Part shown: positions 1 to 6,938 of the stretch, in pieces
How positions within the stretch are numbered: the stretch's first letter is position 1
Layout of the letters: each line of letters starts with the position of its first letter
Source of the DNA: Gemmatimonadota bacterium
GTDB taxonomy: Bacteria > Orphanbacterota > Orphanbacteria > Orphanbacterales > Orphanbacteraceae
NCBI GenBank assembly: GCA_013002425.1
Contig: JABDJQ010000637.1
Span: forward strand, 1 to 9,753
Reading direction: 5' to 3'
DNA: 9,753 bases
Program-made: the position numbers and the translations under genes
Notes under the pieces: generated by a model
The model's database searches: none
Told to the model about the DNA's origin: nothing
What the model saw: the letters and a program-made list of their open reading frames with translations, nothing else

Positions 1-234
1 CGCGAGCCGCATCACCATCGTGCGTTTCCCGACGCCCGTGGGCCCGAGCATCAGCACATTGTGATTCGTGCGTTTCTGCAGCGTTTCGAGCAGACGATTG
101 ACCTCCTCCTTCCAGGGGACAATCGAACCGAACTTTCTTTCGAAAAGAGACTGAGAAAGATCGAGGGAGATTTGATCCAGAATCGACTCATCTTTGTGAG
201 ATTTGACTTCTCGAATGACCTCGGGCTGCTCCAT
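1..234 (-). CDS. Clp/Hsp100-type AAA+ ATPase, N-terminal part (cut by left edge)
   Basis: The reading frame starts at the ATG at 234-232 and leaves the window after 78 codons. An SD-like AGAAGG lies 8 nt upstream. An in-frame TAA lies further upstream and there is no other start codon in between, so this start is firm. The protein begins MEQPEVIREV and aligns along residues 19-78 with the beginning of nucleotide-binding domain 1 of ClpA/ClpB: an LDQISLDL segment (ClpB has LEQFTIDL), then VNRLLETLQKRTNHN, then the P-loop GPTGVGKRT at about residues 64-72. The Clp N-domain is absent, because domain 1 starts almost at once. Two hallmark sites are altered. The IGR motif before the P-loop reads IVPW, and the Walker A Thr/Ser after the Lys is Arg. 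Domain 1 may therefore bind ATP poorly and play a structural role. The gene is divergent from the envelope operon, and any functional link to it is inference. The rest of the protein, including a possible second AAA+ domain, is out of view. Confidence 0.75.
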   Translation of the reverse strand, partial: MEQPEVIREVKSHKDESILDQISLDLSQSLFERKFGSIVPWKEEVNRLLETLQKRTNHNVLMLGPTGVGKRTMVMRLA

Positions 235-252
235 GTGGATTTCCTTCTTAGG

Positions 253-267
253 GTTTCGCTGCGAAAC
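253..267. repeat. Perfect 15-bp palindrome, operator- or hairpin-like
   Basis: GTTTCGC-T-GCGAAAC is a perfect inverted repeat with 7-bp arms and a single central base. It lies 19-33 nt upstream of the ATPase ATG, between that start and the candidate promoter at 277-305, roughly +4 to +18 of the predicted transcript. It could be a repressor operator, or in RNA a 6-bp stem with a 3-base loop in the 5' leader. The sequence symmetry is directly seen. Its function is inference. Confidence 0.45.
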
Positions 268-276
268 ACCGATCCA

Positions 277-305
277 AGGTTATGAGGAATCTGTGACCAC
301 GTCAA
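277..305 (-). promoter_or_regulatory. Candidate sigma-70-type promoter for the Clp-like gene
   Basis: On the minus strand, TTGACG (305-300) matches the -35 consensus in five of six bases. It is followed after 17 bp by TAACCT (282-277), a weak -10. An alternative -10, CATAAC (284-279), matches four of six but leaves only a 15-bp spacer. The start of transcription would fall near 270, giving a leader of about 36 nt. The -35 is good and the -10 is poor, so this is only a candidate. Confidence 0.3.
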
Positions 306-390
306 CGGTTCCCCTTTGTATAAGCATCGAACAATCGGAGCAGGGGTTGAGCACCAAGTGTGCTCCGGCGGAAAAAGATGCTGGTCCGGT

Positions 391-409
391 GTTGCACATC
401 GCAGGCAAC
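391..409. promoter_or_regulatory. Inverted repeat at enhancer distance from the sigma-54 promoter
   Basis: GTTGC and GCAAC flank a 9-base spacer, forming a 19-bp dyad at about -108 to -90 relative to the predicted start of the sigma-54 promoter. Enhancer-binding activators of sigma-54 usually bind dyads 80-150 bp upstream, so the placement is right. A second short palindrome, GGATCGATCC, lies at 414-423. No second copy of the dyad is visible, so the assignment is tentative. Confidence 0.3.
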
Positions 410-472
410 GAGGGGATCGATCCGGGGCTGAATCGGAGCGAATTCGACTGAAACGCTCCGTGCGGCACTCGA

Positions 473-488
473 TGGCACACGTTTTGCC
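473..488 (+). promoter_or_regulatory. Sigma-54 (RpoN) -24/-12 promoter driving the envelope operon
   Basis: TGGCAC-N5-TTGCC matches the sigma-54 consensus TGGCAC-N5-TTGCW at every core position except the last base (C instead of A/T). The invariant GG (474-475) and GC (486-487) are separated by exactly 10 bases, as required. Transcription would begin near 499, leaving a leader of about 61 nt before the ATG at 560. Sigma-54 promoters need a bacterial enhancer-binding protein, so the operon would be switched on by a specific signal. No such activator is encoded in the window. Confidence 0.65.
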
Positions 489-504
489 CCCTGATGACGT
501 TTGA

Positions 505-518
505 CGCAAAAGATTGCG
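505..518 (+). repeat. Small hairpin in the operon leader
   Basis: CGCAA and TTGCG flank an AAGA loop, giving a perfect 5-bp stem near the 5' end of the predicted sigma-54 transcript. It could protect the 5' end of the mRNA or be chance. There is no U-tract, so it is not an intrinsic terminator. Confidence 0.2.
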
Positions 519-559
519 CGTTTCGGGTCAGCCGAATCCGAGCGCGAGGAGAGGCAATC

Positions 560-2344
560 ATGAATGTTTGGATGAGAAGAGCCGCCACGCTCGTATGTCT
601 GGCTGCCACGACGATGGGCTGCACGCAGCACGTGCAGATGAAGCGTCAGGATCCTGTGGAAAGCCTGCCCGTCGAGAACGTGGCCGTGTTGCTTTTCTAT
701 CAGGATACCGAGACCGGCCCGGCGCATCTTGCCGAACTGGCCACTGACGCTTTCTCCATGCAGGCGCACCGCTACTTCCCGGCGCTCGTCGACCGCTACA
801 AAGTGCGCGACTTCCTGAAACAGCGCGGTTACGAGCACGCGAACGCGCTGACCCCGCACATATTAAAGGAGATGGGGGAGGTCTTCGAGGTGGACGGCGT
901 GTTCACGGGGACGATCACGGGCTACAGCGAAGAGGAATCGTTTCTGGGCTGGAAGGGGAAGGCGCACTTCAAGATGGGATGCCGGCTTCTGTCGACGAAA
1001 GACGGGCGCGATCTGATCGCGGCGCAGGTCGACGTGGGCGGCAGCTATCTGCTTCCCGTCGAGAACCCGAAGGACCGCGTGACGCTCGGCGTCAAGATGC
1101 TGACGAAGAGCATGCGTCTCGACGAACGCTTCGGCCCGCTTTACATCACGCGCCTCGATCCGCTCTGGATCAAGGCGATGGAGCACTATGAAGACCGCGA
1201 GTTCTGGGACGCGACGGAAACCTTCTCGGAAATCGTGACCACGTTCGGGAAGAGCGATCTTCGTGACGAGGCGGAATTCTACCTCGGGCGATCGCTCGAA
1301 GAGCTCTCACTCGCGGGTACCGCGAGGCGCGTGTACAGCCGTCTCGGCGTCGGCGCGTTCGCTTCGCGCGCGGCATACCAGCTGACGCAGATTCGCTTTC
1401 GCGACGGCGACGACGACGGCGTCGTGGCGTCGCTGCAGAGCTTCGAGTCGCGTTTCCCGAAAGATCCGCTGCTCGGCGGCATGCGTTACACGACCGGTCT
1501 CTCGTACGTGAGACTGGGCGACCCTGCCGCCGCCATCCGAACGCTCGCGCTGGTGCCCGAGGAGAGCAACTGGTACAAGTTCGCGCGTTACGCCATGGCT
1601 GATCCATACCGCGCGACGGGCGACACGACGAGTGCGCGCCTGGCTCTCGAACGCGCGGCGGAACCGTTCGGCGGAAGCGAATCGGACCGCCGGCTCGAAG
1701 GGCGAGCCAAACTCGCTCTCGGTGATCTGCATTACTCGCTCGGCAATCATGCCGAAGCGCTTCGCTGGTATCAGAAGTCCGATCTCGAATTTCTGCCCCG
1801 TGCCCGACTCGGGATGGCGTGGGTTGCCGCGGAAGGCGGGGATTTCGTCGGCGCGATTCACTCGATCGCGAAGATCGACGGGCCGCTCGCACCGCGCTAC
1901 CTGAGCGAGGCGCATCTCCTCGCGGGTACGTGTCTCGCCCGGCTCCAGCGTTTCGACGACTCCGCGGACAGCTTCGAAGAGGCCCTCGCGACCTGTCGAT
2001 CCTGGAAAGCAGAAGAAACGAAGCAGCAGGATCTGAGCGTCGCCTGGGCGACCGCGAAACAACAGTACGAAGAATCGATGCGCCCGCGCGAAGCGGATAT
2101 CGCGTCACTTCTCTTTCTGGAGCCGTCGCCCGATACGGAAGACCGGCTCACGATCATTCGCAAGGAACACGAAAAACTGGCGGAGCGTCTGAACGATCTG
2201 GCCGAGAAGCTCGACACGGAGAGCGATTCCGCGGAAGACGCCCTGGTTCGGAAGCAGATTCAGGAGCGCGCGGAATTCTCGCTCGCACAGATCCGCTATG
2301 AGAAGCAGATCACCGGCGCGCATGGGGGAGGCGGATCTCGATGA
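560..2344 (+). CDS. Outer-membrane lipoprotein with CsgG/GNA1162-like domain followed by TPRs
   Basis: The 594-residue protein starts at the ATG at 560, preceded by GAGGAGAGG (546-554). An in-frame ATG at 494 is rejected because it lies upstream of the predicted transcription start and would bury the signal peptide. Residues 1-20 form a lipoprotein-type signal peptide ending TTMGC, so Cys21 is the likely lipidated residue, although the lipobox is not ideal. Residues about 38-185 look like the CsgG/GNA1162/LpoB fold: a VAVLLFY strand, a helix, a KVRDFLKQRG segment, then EVFEVDGVFTGTITGY, the usual 'value/target' strand of that fold. Residues about 205-500 are TPR-like helical repeats, for example LALGDLHYSLGNHAEALRWY. 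A charged coiled-coil-like stretch (EHEKLAERLNDLAEKL) follows near the C-terminus. It is the first gene of the operon and overlaps the next by ATGA. It is probably an outer-membrane or periplasmic assembly partner of the downstream motor. The exact family is not recognised. Confidence 0.8.
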   Translation: MNVWMRRAATLVCLAATTMGCTQHVQMKRQDPVESLPVENVAVLLFYQDTETGPAHLAELATDAFSMQAHRYFPALVDRYKVRDFLKQRGYEHANALTPHILKEMGEVFEVDGVFTGTITGYSEEESFLGWKGKAHFKMGCRLLSTKDGRDLIAAQVDVGGSYLLPVENPKDRVTLGVKMLTKSMRLDERFGPLYITRLDPLWIKAMEHYEDREFWDATETFSEIVTTFGKSDLRDEAEFYLGRSLEELSLAGTARRVYSRLGVGAFASRAAYQLTQIRFRDGDDDGVVASLQSFESRFPKDPLLGGMRYTTGLSYVRLGDPAAAIRTLALVPEESNWYKFARYAMADPYRATGDTTSARLALERAAEPFGGSESDRRLEGRAKLALGDLHYSLGNHAEALRWYQKSDLEFLPRARLGMAWVAAEGGDFVGAIHSIAKIDGPLAPRYLSEAHLLAGTCLARLQRFDDSADSFEEALATCRSWKAEETKQQDLSVAWATAKQQYEESMRPREADIASLLFLEPSPDTEDRLTIIRKEHEKLAERLNDLAEKLDTESDSAEDALVRKQIQERAEFSLAQIRYEKQITGAHGGGGSR

Positions 2345-2838
2345 CGAATGGAATGAACGGAATGATCTTCGGGCTTCTTGCGATCGCAACGCTCGGATTC
2401 ACAGGCGGTGCGGAGGCGCAGGAAGTGAGCGGGGATCAGATTCTGCTCGCGGATCTCTCCTGGCGCGGAGGCTCGATCATCGCGATCGACGCGGCCGATA
2501 TCCAGCTGCAGAAGGCGCCGGGCGAAAAGACCGAGATGATCCCGCTTGCGGAAGTACGCGAAATCCGGTGGGCGAACGGACGCACCCAGGAGTTTCCCAT
2601 CGTGCAGGATCCGTACGAAAACGTCGACCTGAGCTCGAAGTCGCTTCGCTCGTCGACGCTCTTCAGGAAGGACGATCTGGAACTGTCGCGAGGCGAAGTT
2701 CTGAACAACGCGTGGGGGCGCGGGCTGATAGCGGGAACGCTGTTCACTCTGTTCGGGGACGATGCGTCTTCGAAGAAGTGGGCCTTCCTGACGGGTTTCA
2801 GCCTGCAGTTCGGCCTCTCGTTCTACATGGGCTGGTAG
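2341..2838 (+). CDS. Small secreted protein with Sm/SH3-like beta domain and hydrophobic tail
   Basis: The 165-residue protein starts at ATG 2341, overlapping the previous stop in an ATGA junction. GGGGGAGG (2324-2331) is correctly spaced. Residues 1-26 form a Sec signal peptide with predicted cleavage at AEA|Q. Residues about 33-78 (ILLADLSWRGGSIIAIDAAD and onward to EVREIRW) read as alternating strands like a small Sm- or SH3-type barrel, as seen in several secreted proteins of unknown function. The C-terminal third has two hydrophobic or glycine-containing stretches (RGLIAGTLFTLFG and WAFLTGFSLQFGLSFYMGW) that could be membrane-associated. No catalytic motif is visible and I do not recognise the family. 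Position and coupling suggest an accessory envelope component made with its neighbours. Confidence 0.75.
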   Translation: MTNGMNGMIFGLLAIATLGFTGGAEAQEVSGDQILLADLSWRGGSIIAIDAADIQLQKAPGEKTEMIPLAEVREIRWANGRTQEFPIVQDPYENVDLSSKSLRSSTLFRKDDLELSRGEVLNNAWGRGLIAGTLFTLFGDDASSKKWAFLTGFSLQFGLSFYMGW

Positions 2839-2848
2839 GGGGTTCACG

Positions 2849-3436
2849 ATGTCTGGTGTCGGGAAGATGTGCAGTTTCGCTCTGACGGTAGCTCTGTTCG
2901 CCGGTTGCGCGACCTATAAGAACGTCGCGCCACAGACGATTCTCGAGGGGGGGAGAACGGTCGTGGTATTGCCGTTCCGCGGAGCGGAAGGACCGGGCGG
3001 AACGAACGGCACGGGCAATCGGCAACTCGCGAGTCAGTTCGCGGGCGAGCTGACACTGAGCGACTTTCGCGTCGTCGAAACCCATCAGGTCGACGCGGTG
3101 CTCGCCCAGCACGGACTCGAGATGCCCGAAACGATTCAGCAGGTTTCGGCGGTCGACTGGAACGGACTCTTCGGGGCCGACTACATCGTATTCGGAAATC
3201 TCAGGAAATGGTTCGCGGGGGACAAGATGAATCCCGCGTCCGTCGTGATGGCGGTCGAGCTCGTAAGAGCCTCCGACGGCCAGCGAGTGTATCGCAAGGT
3301 CAGACAACTACCGGGGCCGATCGACCGGGCCGTACCGCGTGACGTGCACGAACTGTCGCTCTATTGCGCGAAGCGTCTCGCGGACGATATGAAACGGGAC
3401 ATCGGATTCAGCGAGGATCAGGCAGCATGGCGTTAA
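2849..3436 (+). CDS. CsgG/LpoB-like outer-membrane lipoprotein
   Basis: The 195-residue protein starts at ATG 2849, with TAGGGGGT just upstream overlapping the previous stop codon. The signal peptide ends in a clear lipobox, LFAGC, so Cys20 should be lipidated. Ala follows it (not Asp), consistent with sorting to the outer membrane by the E. coli rule. The rest follows the CsgG/LpoB/FlgT-type fold: RTVVVLPFRG strand, a helix around 57-68, FRVVETHQVDAVLAQHGL, then NGLFGADYIVFGNLRKW, and a final VELVRASDGQRVYRKVRQL hairpin. The CsgG-family members known by name form curli secretion pores (CsgG), activate penicillin-binding proteins (LpoB) or support flagellar rings (FlgT). Which of these roles applies here cannot be told. 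Together with the first gene it makes two CsgG-like lipoproteins in one operon. Its end overlaps the next gene's start by 10 nt. Confidence 0.78.
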   Translation: MSGVGKMCSFALTVALFAGCATYKNVAPQTILEGGRTVVVLPFRGAEGPGGTNGTGNRQLASQFAGELTLSDFRVVETHQVDAVLAQHGLEMPETIQQVSAVDWNGLFGADYIVFGNLRKWFAGDKMNPASVVMAVELVRASDGQRVYRKVRQLPGPIDRAVPRDVHELSLYCAKRLADDMKRDIGFSEDQAAWR

Positions 3437-6400
3437 TGAATCGATGGCGCGGATCGGCGCTCCCTCTGGCGTGCGGACTACTGCTCGGCATCGCGCTCCC
3501 GGTGGGCGCGGATCAGGCGACCAGCGCGACCGCCGAGAGACAGGCGAGTATCGAGCGGTTCGAGGAACTGCTGGAACGGTACCCGGACAGCGAAATGCGG
3601 GCGCCGGTCGTTCTGATGCTCGGTAATCTCTACGCGGAGCGCGAGAAGGAGCGATATCTGACGGAAGTCGTCCGGTACGAGGACGGCCTTATCGAAGTCG
3701 CGCCGACGATCGACTACGGCCCTTCGATCGAACTCTACGAGGAGATCATCGAAAAGTATCCCGCATTCCACGGACGGGCGGAGGCGCTGTTCGCCCTCGG
3801 CGTCTGCTACGAGGAGATGGGGGAGCCGAAGAGCGCCGAAGGCCGTCTCGAGGAACTCGTGACGCTGTCCGAAGATCCCGTCGTCCGCGGCGCCGCGCAC
3901 GTGCGGATCGCGGACATCCGCTTCGATGAAAAGGCGTGGGCAGCCGCGCGGTTCGGATACATGCGCGCTCTGGAAGAGGGAGTGGATCCCGCGGAACACA
4001 GGCTCGACTACAAGATCGGCTGGTGCTTTCTGAAAGAGGACAACCTGCTCGAGGCGGGACGGCACTTTCGCAAAGCGTCCGACCGGAGTTATGCCGGTAT
4101 GATCGAGAATCAAAACGGGCTTGAAAGCCTGCTCGAAGTGCTCCGCTCGCTCGCGCTCGTGCAGAGCGAGACGGATCCGTCGAACGTAACCGGGTTTGCG
4201 GCGCAGTTCGAAGACAGCCGGTACCGCGCGCTCGCGCTTCGCGAGTACGGCGACGTTCTTCTCGCGAACGATCGCCCGAAGTACGCGCAGGTCGCGTTTA
4301 CAAAAGTGCTCGAACTCGAACCCCTCGCGCTCGACGCGCCCGTGATCAGCGAACGGCTGATCGAATGCCACTCGCAGCAGAACAGCAAGAACGCCGCGCT
4401 CACGGCGATGGAGGAATACTGCGATCTGTACTGGCCCGGATCGGCCTGGGAGCAGGCTCATGCGAACGACCGGGATCATGTCGAAGACGCCCATTCCCGC
4501 GTGGAGCGGAATCTGTGGAACGCGGCGCTTCTGCGTTGGGCGCGCGCGACGAACGATGATTATCAGCTGGCGGCGAAGCACTTCGAACGCTATGTGAACG
4601 ATCTCGGAGCGACGGAGCACAGGACGAAGGGACTCATATTCGCCGCGGAGGCGTGGTACAAAACCGGTGAGTTCGCCCGGAGCGCCGGCCTCTACGATGC
4701 GGTTCCGACCGAGGGCCTGAATGAAGAAGAGCGCGAGTCCGTGCTGCACGGGGCGTTTCTCGCGCACCGGGATGCCGGGTCCGAAGCCGGCCTGATCGCG
4801 GACGCGGCGCTCCGCTACTGGAGCGCTTTCGAGAAGAGTCCCGAGGCGCATAAGACGGTTCTCTATGCGTCCGAGCAACTCGAAGCGGCCGGAGACGGCG
4901 CGCGCGCTCTCGAACTCTCGAAGTGGATCGCGCGTCAGGAAGATGCGCCGCTCCGCGGGGAAGCCGCGTTGCGTGCGGGCAAGATCGCGTCCGTGCTCGA
5001 AGATCCGGCCGACGCGGAGATCTGGTTCAAGGTTTCCGCTGAAGCCGCCGGTGACGAGACCGAGCGCAGGGAACGTGTGGAGCGCGCGGGCGCCAGTGCG
5101 TTTCTGCAGGCCCAGGGCCTCGAAGAAGCCGGACAGTATCGGGAAGCCGTCGTCGCGTACCGCAAGGTGCGAAACGAATACGCGGAGACGGCCGTGGCCC
5201 GCGACGCTCTCCGGCGCGAATTCGTGTGCTGCGTTCTCGGCGAAGATCATGTGGCCGCGGGCGAACTCGTCGACACGCTCCTCGTGACGTTCCCGGGCGA
5301 CGAAACCATGCGCGACGCGTTTCGCGCGGCCGCCCTCAAGGCGCATGAACGCGAAGAGCACAACCTCGTGGCCGTTCTTCTCGACGCCTCGTTCCAGACG
5401 ATTCCCGACGTACAGGACCGCTACGAAGCGGCCCGCGCCTGGGATCGTGTCGGCAACATGCCCGAGGCCGAGCTTCGCTATCGCGATCTGCTCGGCCGCT
5501 ATCCGAAAGCAGAACAGCTGACGCCCGCCCGCTGGCGCCTCGCCCACATTCTCGACGTCACCGAGCGCTACGAAGAAGCGGGCGCCGTGTACGACCTCTG
5601 CCGCAAAGACACGAAGTTCGACGAAGTGTCGCGCACGCAGCTCTCGGGACTCGCGGCCGAAGCGTACCGCAAGGCGGGTCTCATGAAACTGGCCGAAGAC
5701 CGTTGGCTGAAGGCAGTCGAGCACTATCGGGTGGAGGCGAACAGCGTGCCGGACAGCGCGAACGAGGATCTCGATCCGAGCGCGCTCTACGCCGCCAAGG
5801 CGCTTCGCGGACTCGCGGATCTCAGAAAGCCGGGACTCGAAGACGCGATCCGGAACTGGCGCAGGACACACACGAACGGCGACGCCTCGACGCGTCTCGA
5901 CGAGTACGTCGGCTACATGCGCGAGTTGATCGCGATTCGGATCGAGGGGATGACGAAGCCCGCGGTTCTGGAGCTCGCGGACTGCCTCGAGTGGTACGGG
6001 CGGACCGCGTTCCAGCACGAGTGGGAGCGAACCCGTGTCCCGTCGCCGGAACTCGTCGAGCCGTTCTACGCGGATGCCGCGACGCTCTACGAAACCGACG
6101 AGCAGTCGCGCCGCGATCTCTACGCGGCGCTCGCGGACTCCGTGCGCGACGCGGCCGACCGCGAGATCACGGTCGATCGTGAGGCCCCGGGCGAGGGCGC
6201 ATCGAACAAGGAAGTGGAAAGTTATTCCGAATGGCTCGTTGCGTGGCTCGAACGCGTCGAATTCGCAGAAGAACGGCGCCGAACGGCCGACGCCTTGTAT
6301 GAGATCGAAATCGAGCGTGACGGAGGACCGTCGCTCGCTCTCGTTTCGTCCCGTCGCGAGGTTCACCTCGAAGCGGCAGACGCCATGAATCAGTGCGCGC

Positions 6401-6618
6401 ATCTTCTTCGCACGGCGCCGGCGCCCGGTGGCCTGACCGAAGAGGAAGCGGCGCTTTATCGATCCGTTCTGGAAGAACGGGGCGCGGAATACCAGGGTCG
6501 CGCGCTCGTCTGGATGGAAGCCGTGGCGGCGTTCGAACCGCCGGCATCAGGAGCAGAGGAACCAGGGAACGTCGCGGTCCCCGATGACGAGGGACTGGTC
6601 TGGGGGAGTTCACGATGA
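3427..6618 (+). CDS. Large periplasmic TPR-repeat protein (1063 residues)
   Basis: I chose the ATG at 3427, with GAGGA at 3413-3417 nine bases upstream. It overlaps the previous gene by 10 nt. An ATG at 3436 overlapping that gene's TAA (TAATG) is an alternative, and a further in-frame upstream ATG would put charged residues before the signal peptide. Residues 1-28 form a Sec signal peptide with cleavage near VGA|D. TPR or Sel1-like helix pairs occur across about residues 40-790, for example ALFALGVCYEEMGEPKSAEG (near 120), ALREYGDVLLANDRPKYAQV (near 268), AAEAWYKTGEFARSAGLY (near 406) and WDRVGNMPEAELRYRDLLG (near 670). The last 250 or so residues are charged and helical without clear TPR spacing. 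No enzyme motif is visible. Such proteins act as protein-protein scaffolds, and large TPR proteins accompany the Glt/Agl trans-envelope machine of Myxococcus. A periplasmic scaffold or tether role here is inference. Confidence 0.85.
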   Translation: MALMNRWRGSALPLACGLLLGIALPVGADQATSATAERQASIERFEELLERYPDSEMRAPVVLMLGNLYAEREKERYLTEVVRYEDGLIEVAPTIDYGPSIELYEEIIEKYPAFHGRAEALFALGVCYEEMGEPKSAEGRLEELVTLSEDPVVRGAAHVRIADIRFDEKAWAAARFGYMRALEEGVDPAEHRLDYKIGWCFLKEDNLLEAGRHFRKASDRSYAGMIENQNGLESLLEVLRSLALVQSETDPSNVTGFAAQFEDSRYRALALREYGDVLLANDRPKYAQVAFTKVLELEPLALDAPVISERLIECHSQQNSKNAALTAMEEYCDLYWPGSAWEQAHANDRDHVEDAHSRVERNLWNAALLRWARATNDDYQLAAKHFERYVNDLGATEHRTKGLIFAAEAWYKTGEFARSAGLYDAVPTEGLNEEERESVLHGAFLAHRDAGSEAGLIADAALRYWSAFEKSPEAHKTVLYASEQLEAAGDGARALELSKWIARQEDAPLRGEAALRAGKIASVLEDPADAEIWFKVSAEAAGDETERRERVERAGASAFLQAQGLEEAGQYREAVVAYRKVRNEYAETAVARDALRREFVCCVLGEDHVAAGELVDTLLVTFPGDETMRDAFRAAALKAHEREEHNLVAVLLDASFQTIPDVQDRYEAARAWDRVGNMPEAELRYRDLLGRYPKAEQLTPARWRLAHILDVTERYEEAGAVYDLCRKDTKFDEVSRTQLSGLAAEAYRKAGLMKLAEDRWLKAVEHYRVEANSVPDSANEDLDPSALYAAKALRGLADLRKPGLEDAIRNWRRTHTNGDASTRLDEYVGYMRELIAIRIEGMTKPAVLELADCLEWYGRTAFQHEWERTRVPSPELVEPFYADAATLYETDEQSRRDLYAALADSVRDAADREITVDREAPGEGASNKEVESYSEWLVAWLERVEFAEERRRTADALYEIEIERDGGPSLALVSSRREVHLEAADAMNQCAHLLRTAPAPGGLTEEEAALYRSVLEERGAEYQGRALVWMEAVAAFEPPASGAEEPGNVAVPDDEGLVWGSSR

Positions 6619-6896
6619 TGAAGCGAATCGCATTCGGCATGCTGCTGGCCGCGACGCTCTCGTTCGCGGGAACGGCGCACGCGCAGGGCAAACCGAAACG
6701 TCAGATTGTCGACTTGAAGAAGCTCGAGATCGACGGGAAGGTCTCGAATCCTTCCACGATGTTCATTCGAGAACGAAACGGGGGGGCGCTCTACGAGCTC
6801 TTCCCGCTCAAAAGGGAGCTGTCGAGCGGATGGCTTCTTCCGGTGATGAAAATGAACCACGATCGGCAGACCGTTGCGATCGCGGATCAAAGTTAG
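6615..6896 (+). CDS. Small secreted protein of unknown family (93 residues)
   Basis: Two adjacent ATGs (6615 and 6618) overlap the TGA of the TPR gene. GGGGGAG (6602-6608) serves either, and 6615 gives a 93-residue product. The signal peptide is clear (MMKRIAFGMLLAATLSFA), with cleavage at AHA|Q near residue 23. The mature protein is only about 70 residues. It is basic at its start (GKPKRQIVDLKK), then reads IDGKVSNPSTMFIRERN and ends with short amphipathic segments. It has no cysteine, membrane helix or known motif. It sits between the scaffold and the motor genes, which suggests a small periplasmic adaptor, but I do not recognise it. The GKV..P..MFI core is what I would search for first. 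Confidence 0.72.
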   Translation: MMKRIAFGMLLAATLSFAGTAHAQGKPKRQIVDLKKLEIDGKVSNPSTMFIRERNGGALYELFPLKRELSSGWLLPVMKMNHDRQTVAIADQS

Positions 6897-6938
6897 TTTT
6901 TCAGTAAGGCTGGATCAGTCAGGAAAGGGGTAAGGATC

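Larger units (their letters stand above)
235..559. other. Divergent intergenic control region
   Basis: These 325 bases separate the minus-strand ATPase from the plus-strand operon. I see no credible gene here. Short open frames on either strand lack good ribosome binding sites and recognisable protein features. The region holds a candidate vegetative-type promoter and a palindrome for the ATPase, and a sigma-54-type promoter, an upstream inverted repeat and a small leader hairpin for the operon. These are listed separately. Confidence 0.7.

Noticed and set aside
319..324. TATAAG as a sigma-70 -10 element facing the operon
   Set aside because: No -35-like hexamer is found 16-18 bp upstream, and the sigma-54 element further down is far stronger.
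61..504. Short plus-strand open frames in the ATPase start and intergenic region
   Set aside because: They lack ribosome binding sites and protein features. They overlap the minus-strand ATPase or the promoter elements.
494..559. Upstream ATG giving a 616-residue form of the first lipoprotein
   Set aside because: It lies before the predicted sigma-54 transcription start, has no ribosome binding site, and would place 22 residues ahead of a clear lipoprotein signal peptide. The ATG at 560 has GAGGAGAGG.
1170..2108. Antisense open frames under the first lipoprotein gene
   Set aside because: Products are Arg/Ser-rich without motifs, as expected for shadow frames in GC-rich DNA. The plus-strand gene explains the region.
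3364..3426. Upstream ATG extending the TPR protein by 21 residues
   Set aside because: It would add an Arg-rich stretch before the Sec signal peptide and overlap the preceding gene by over 70 nt. ATG 3427 has a good GAGGA and only a 10-nt overlap.
3478..6402. Very long open frame (about 974 codons) antisense to the TPR gene
   Set aside because: It is the typical mirror frame of a GC-rich, strongly codon-biased gene. The sense strand gives a signal peptide and TPR repeats with coupled start and stop, while the antisense product has no recognisable domain and no operon context.
6897..6938. Possible terminator or internal promoter in the 42-nt gap before the ExbB-like gene
   Set aside because: No stem followed by a T-run and no convincing -35/-10 or -24/-12 pair is present. 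It appears to hold only the ribosome binding site.
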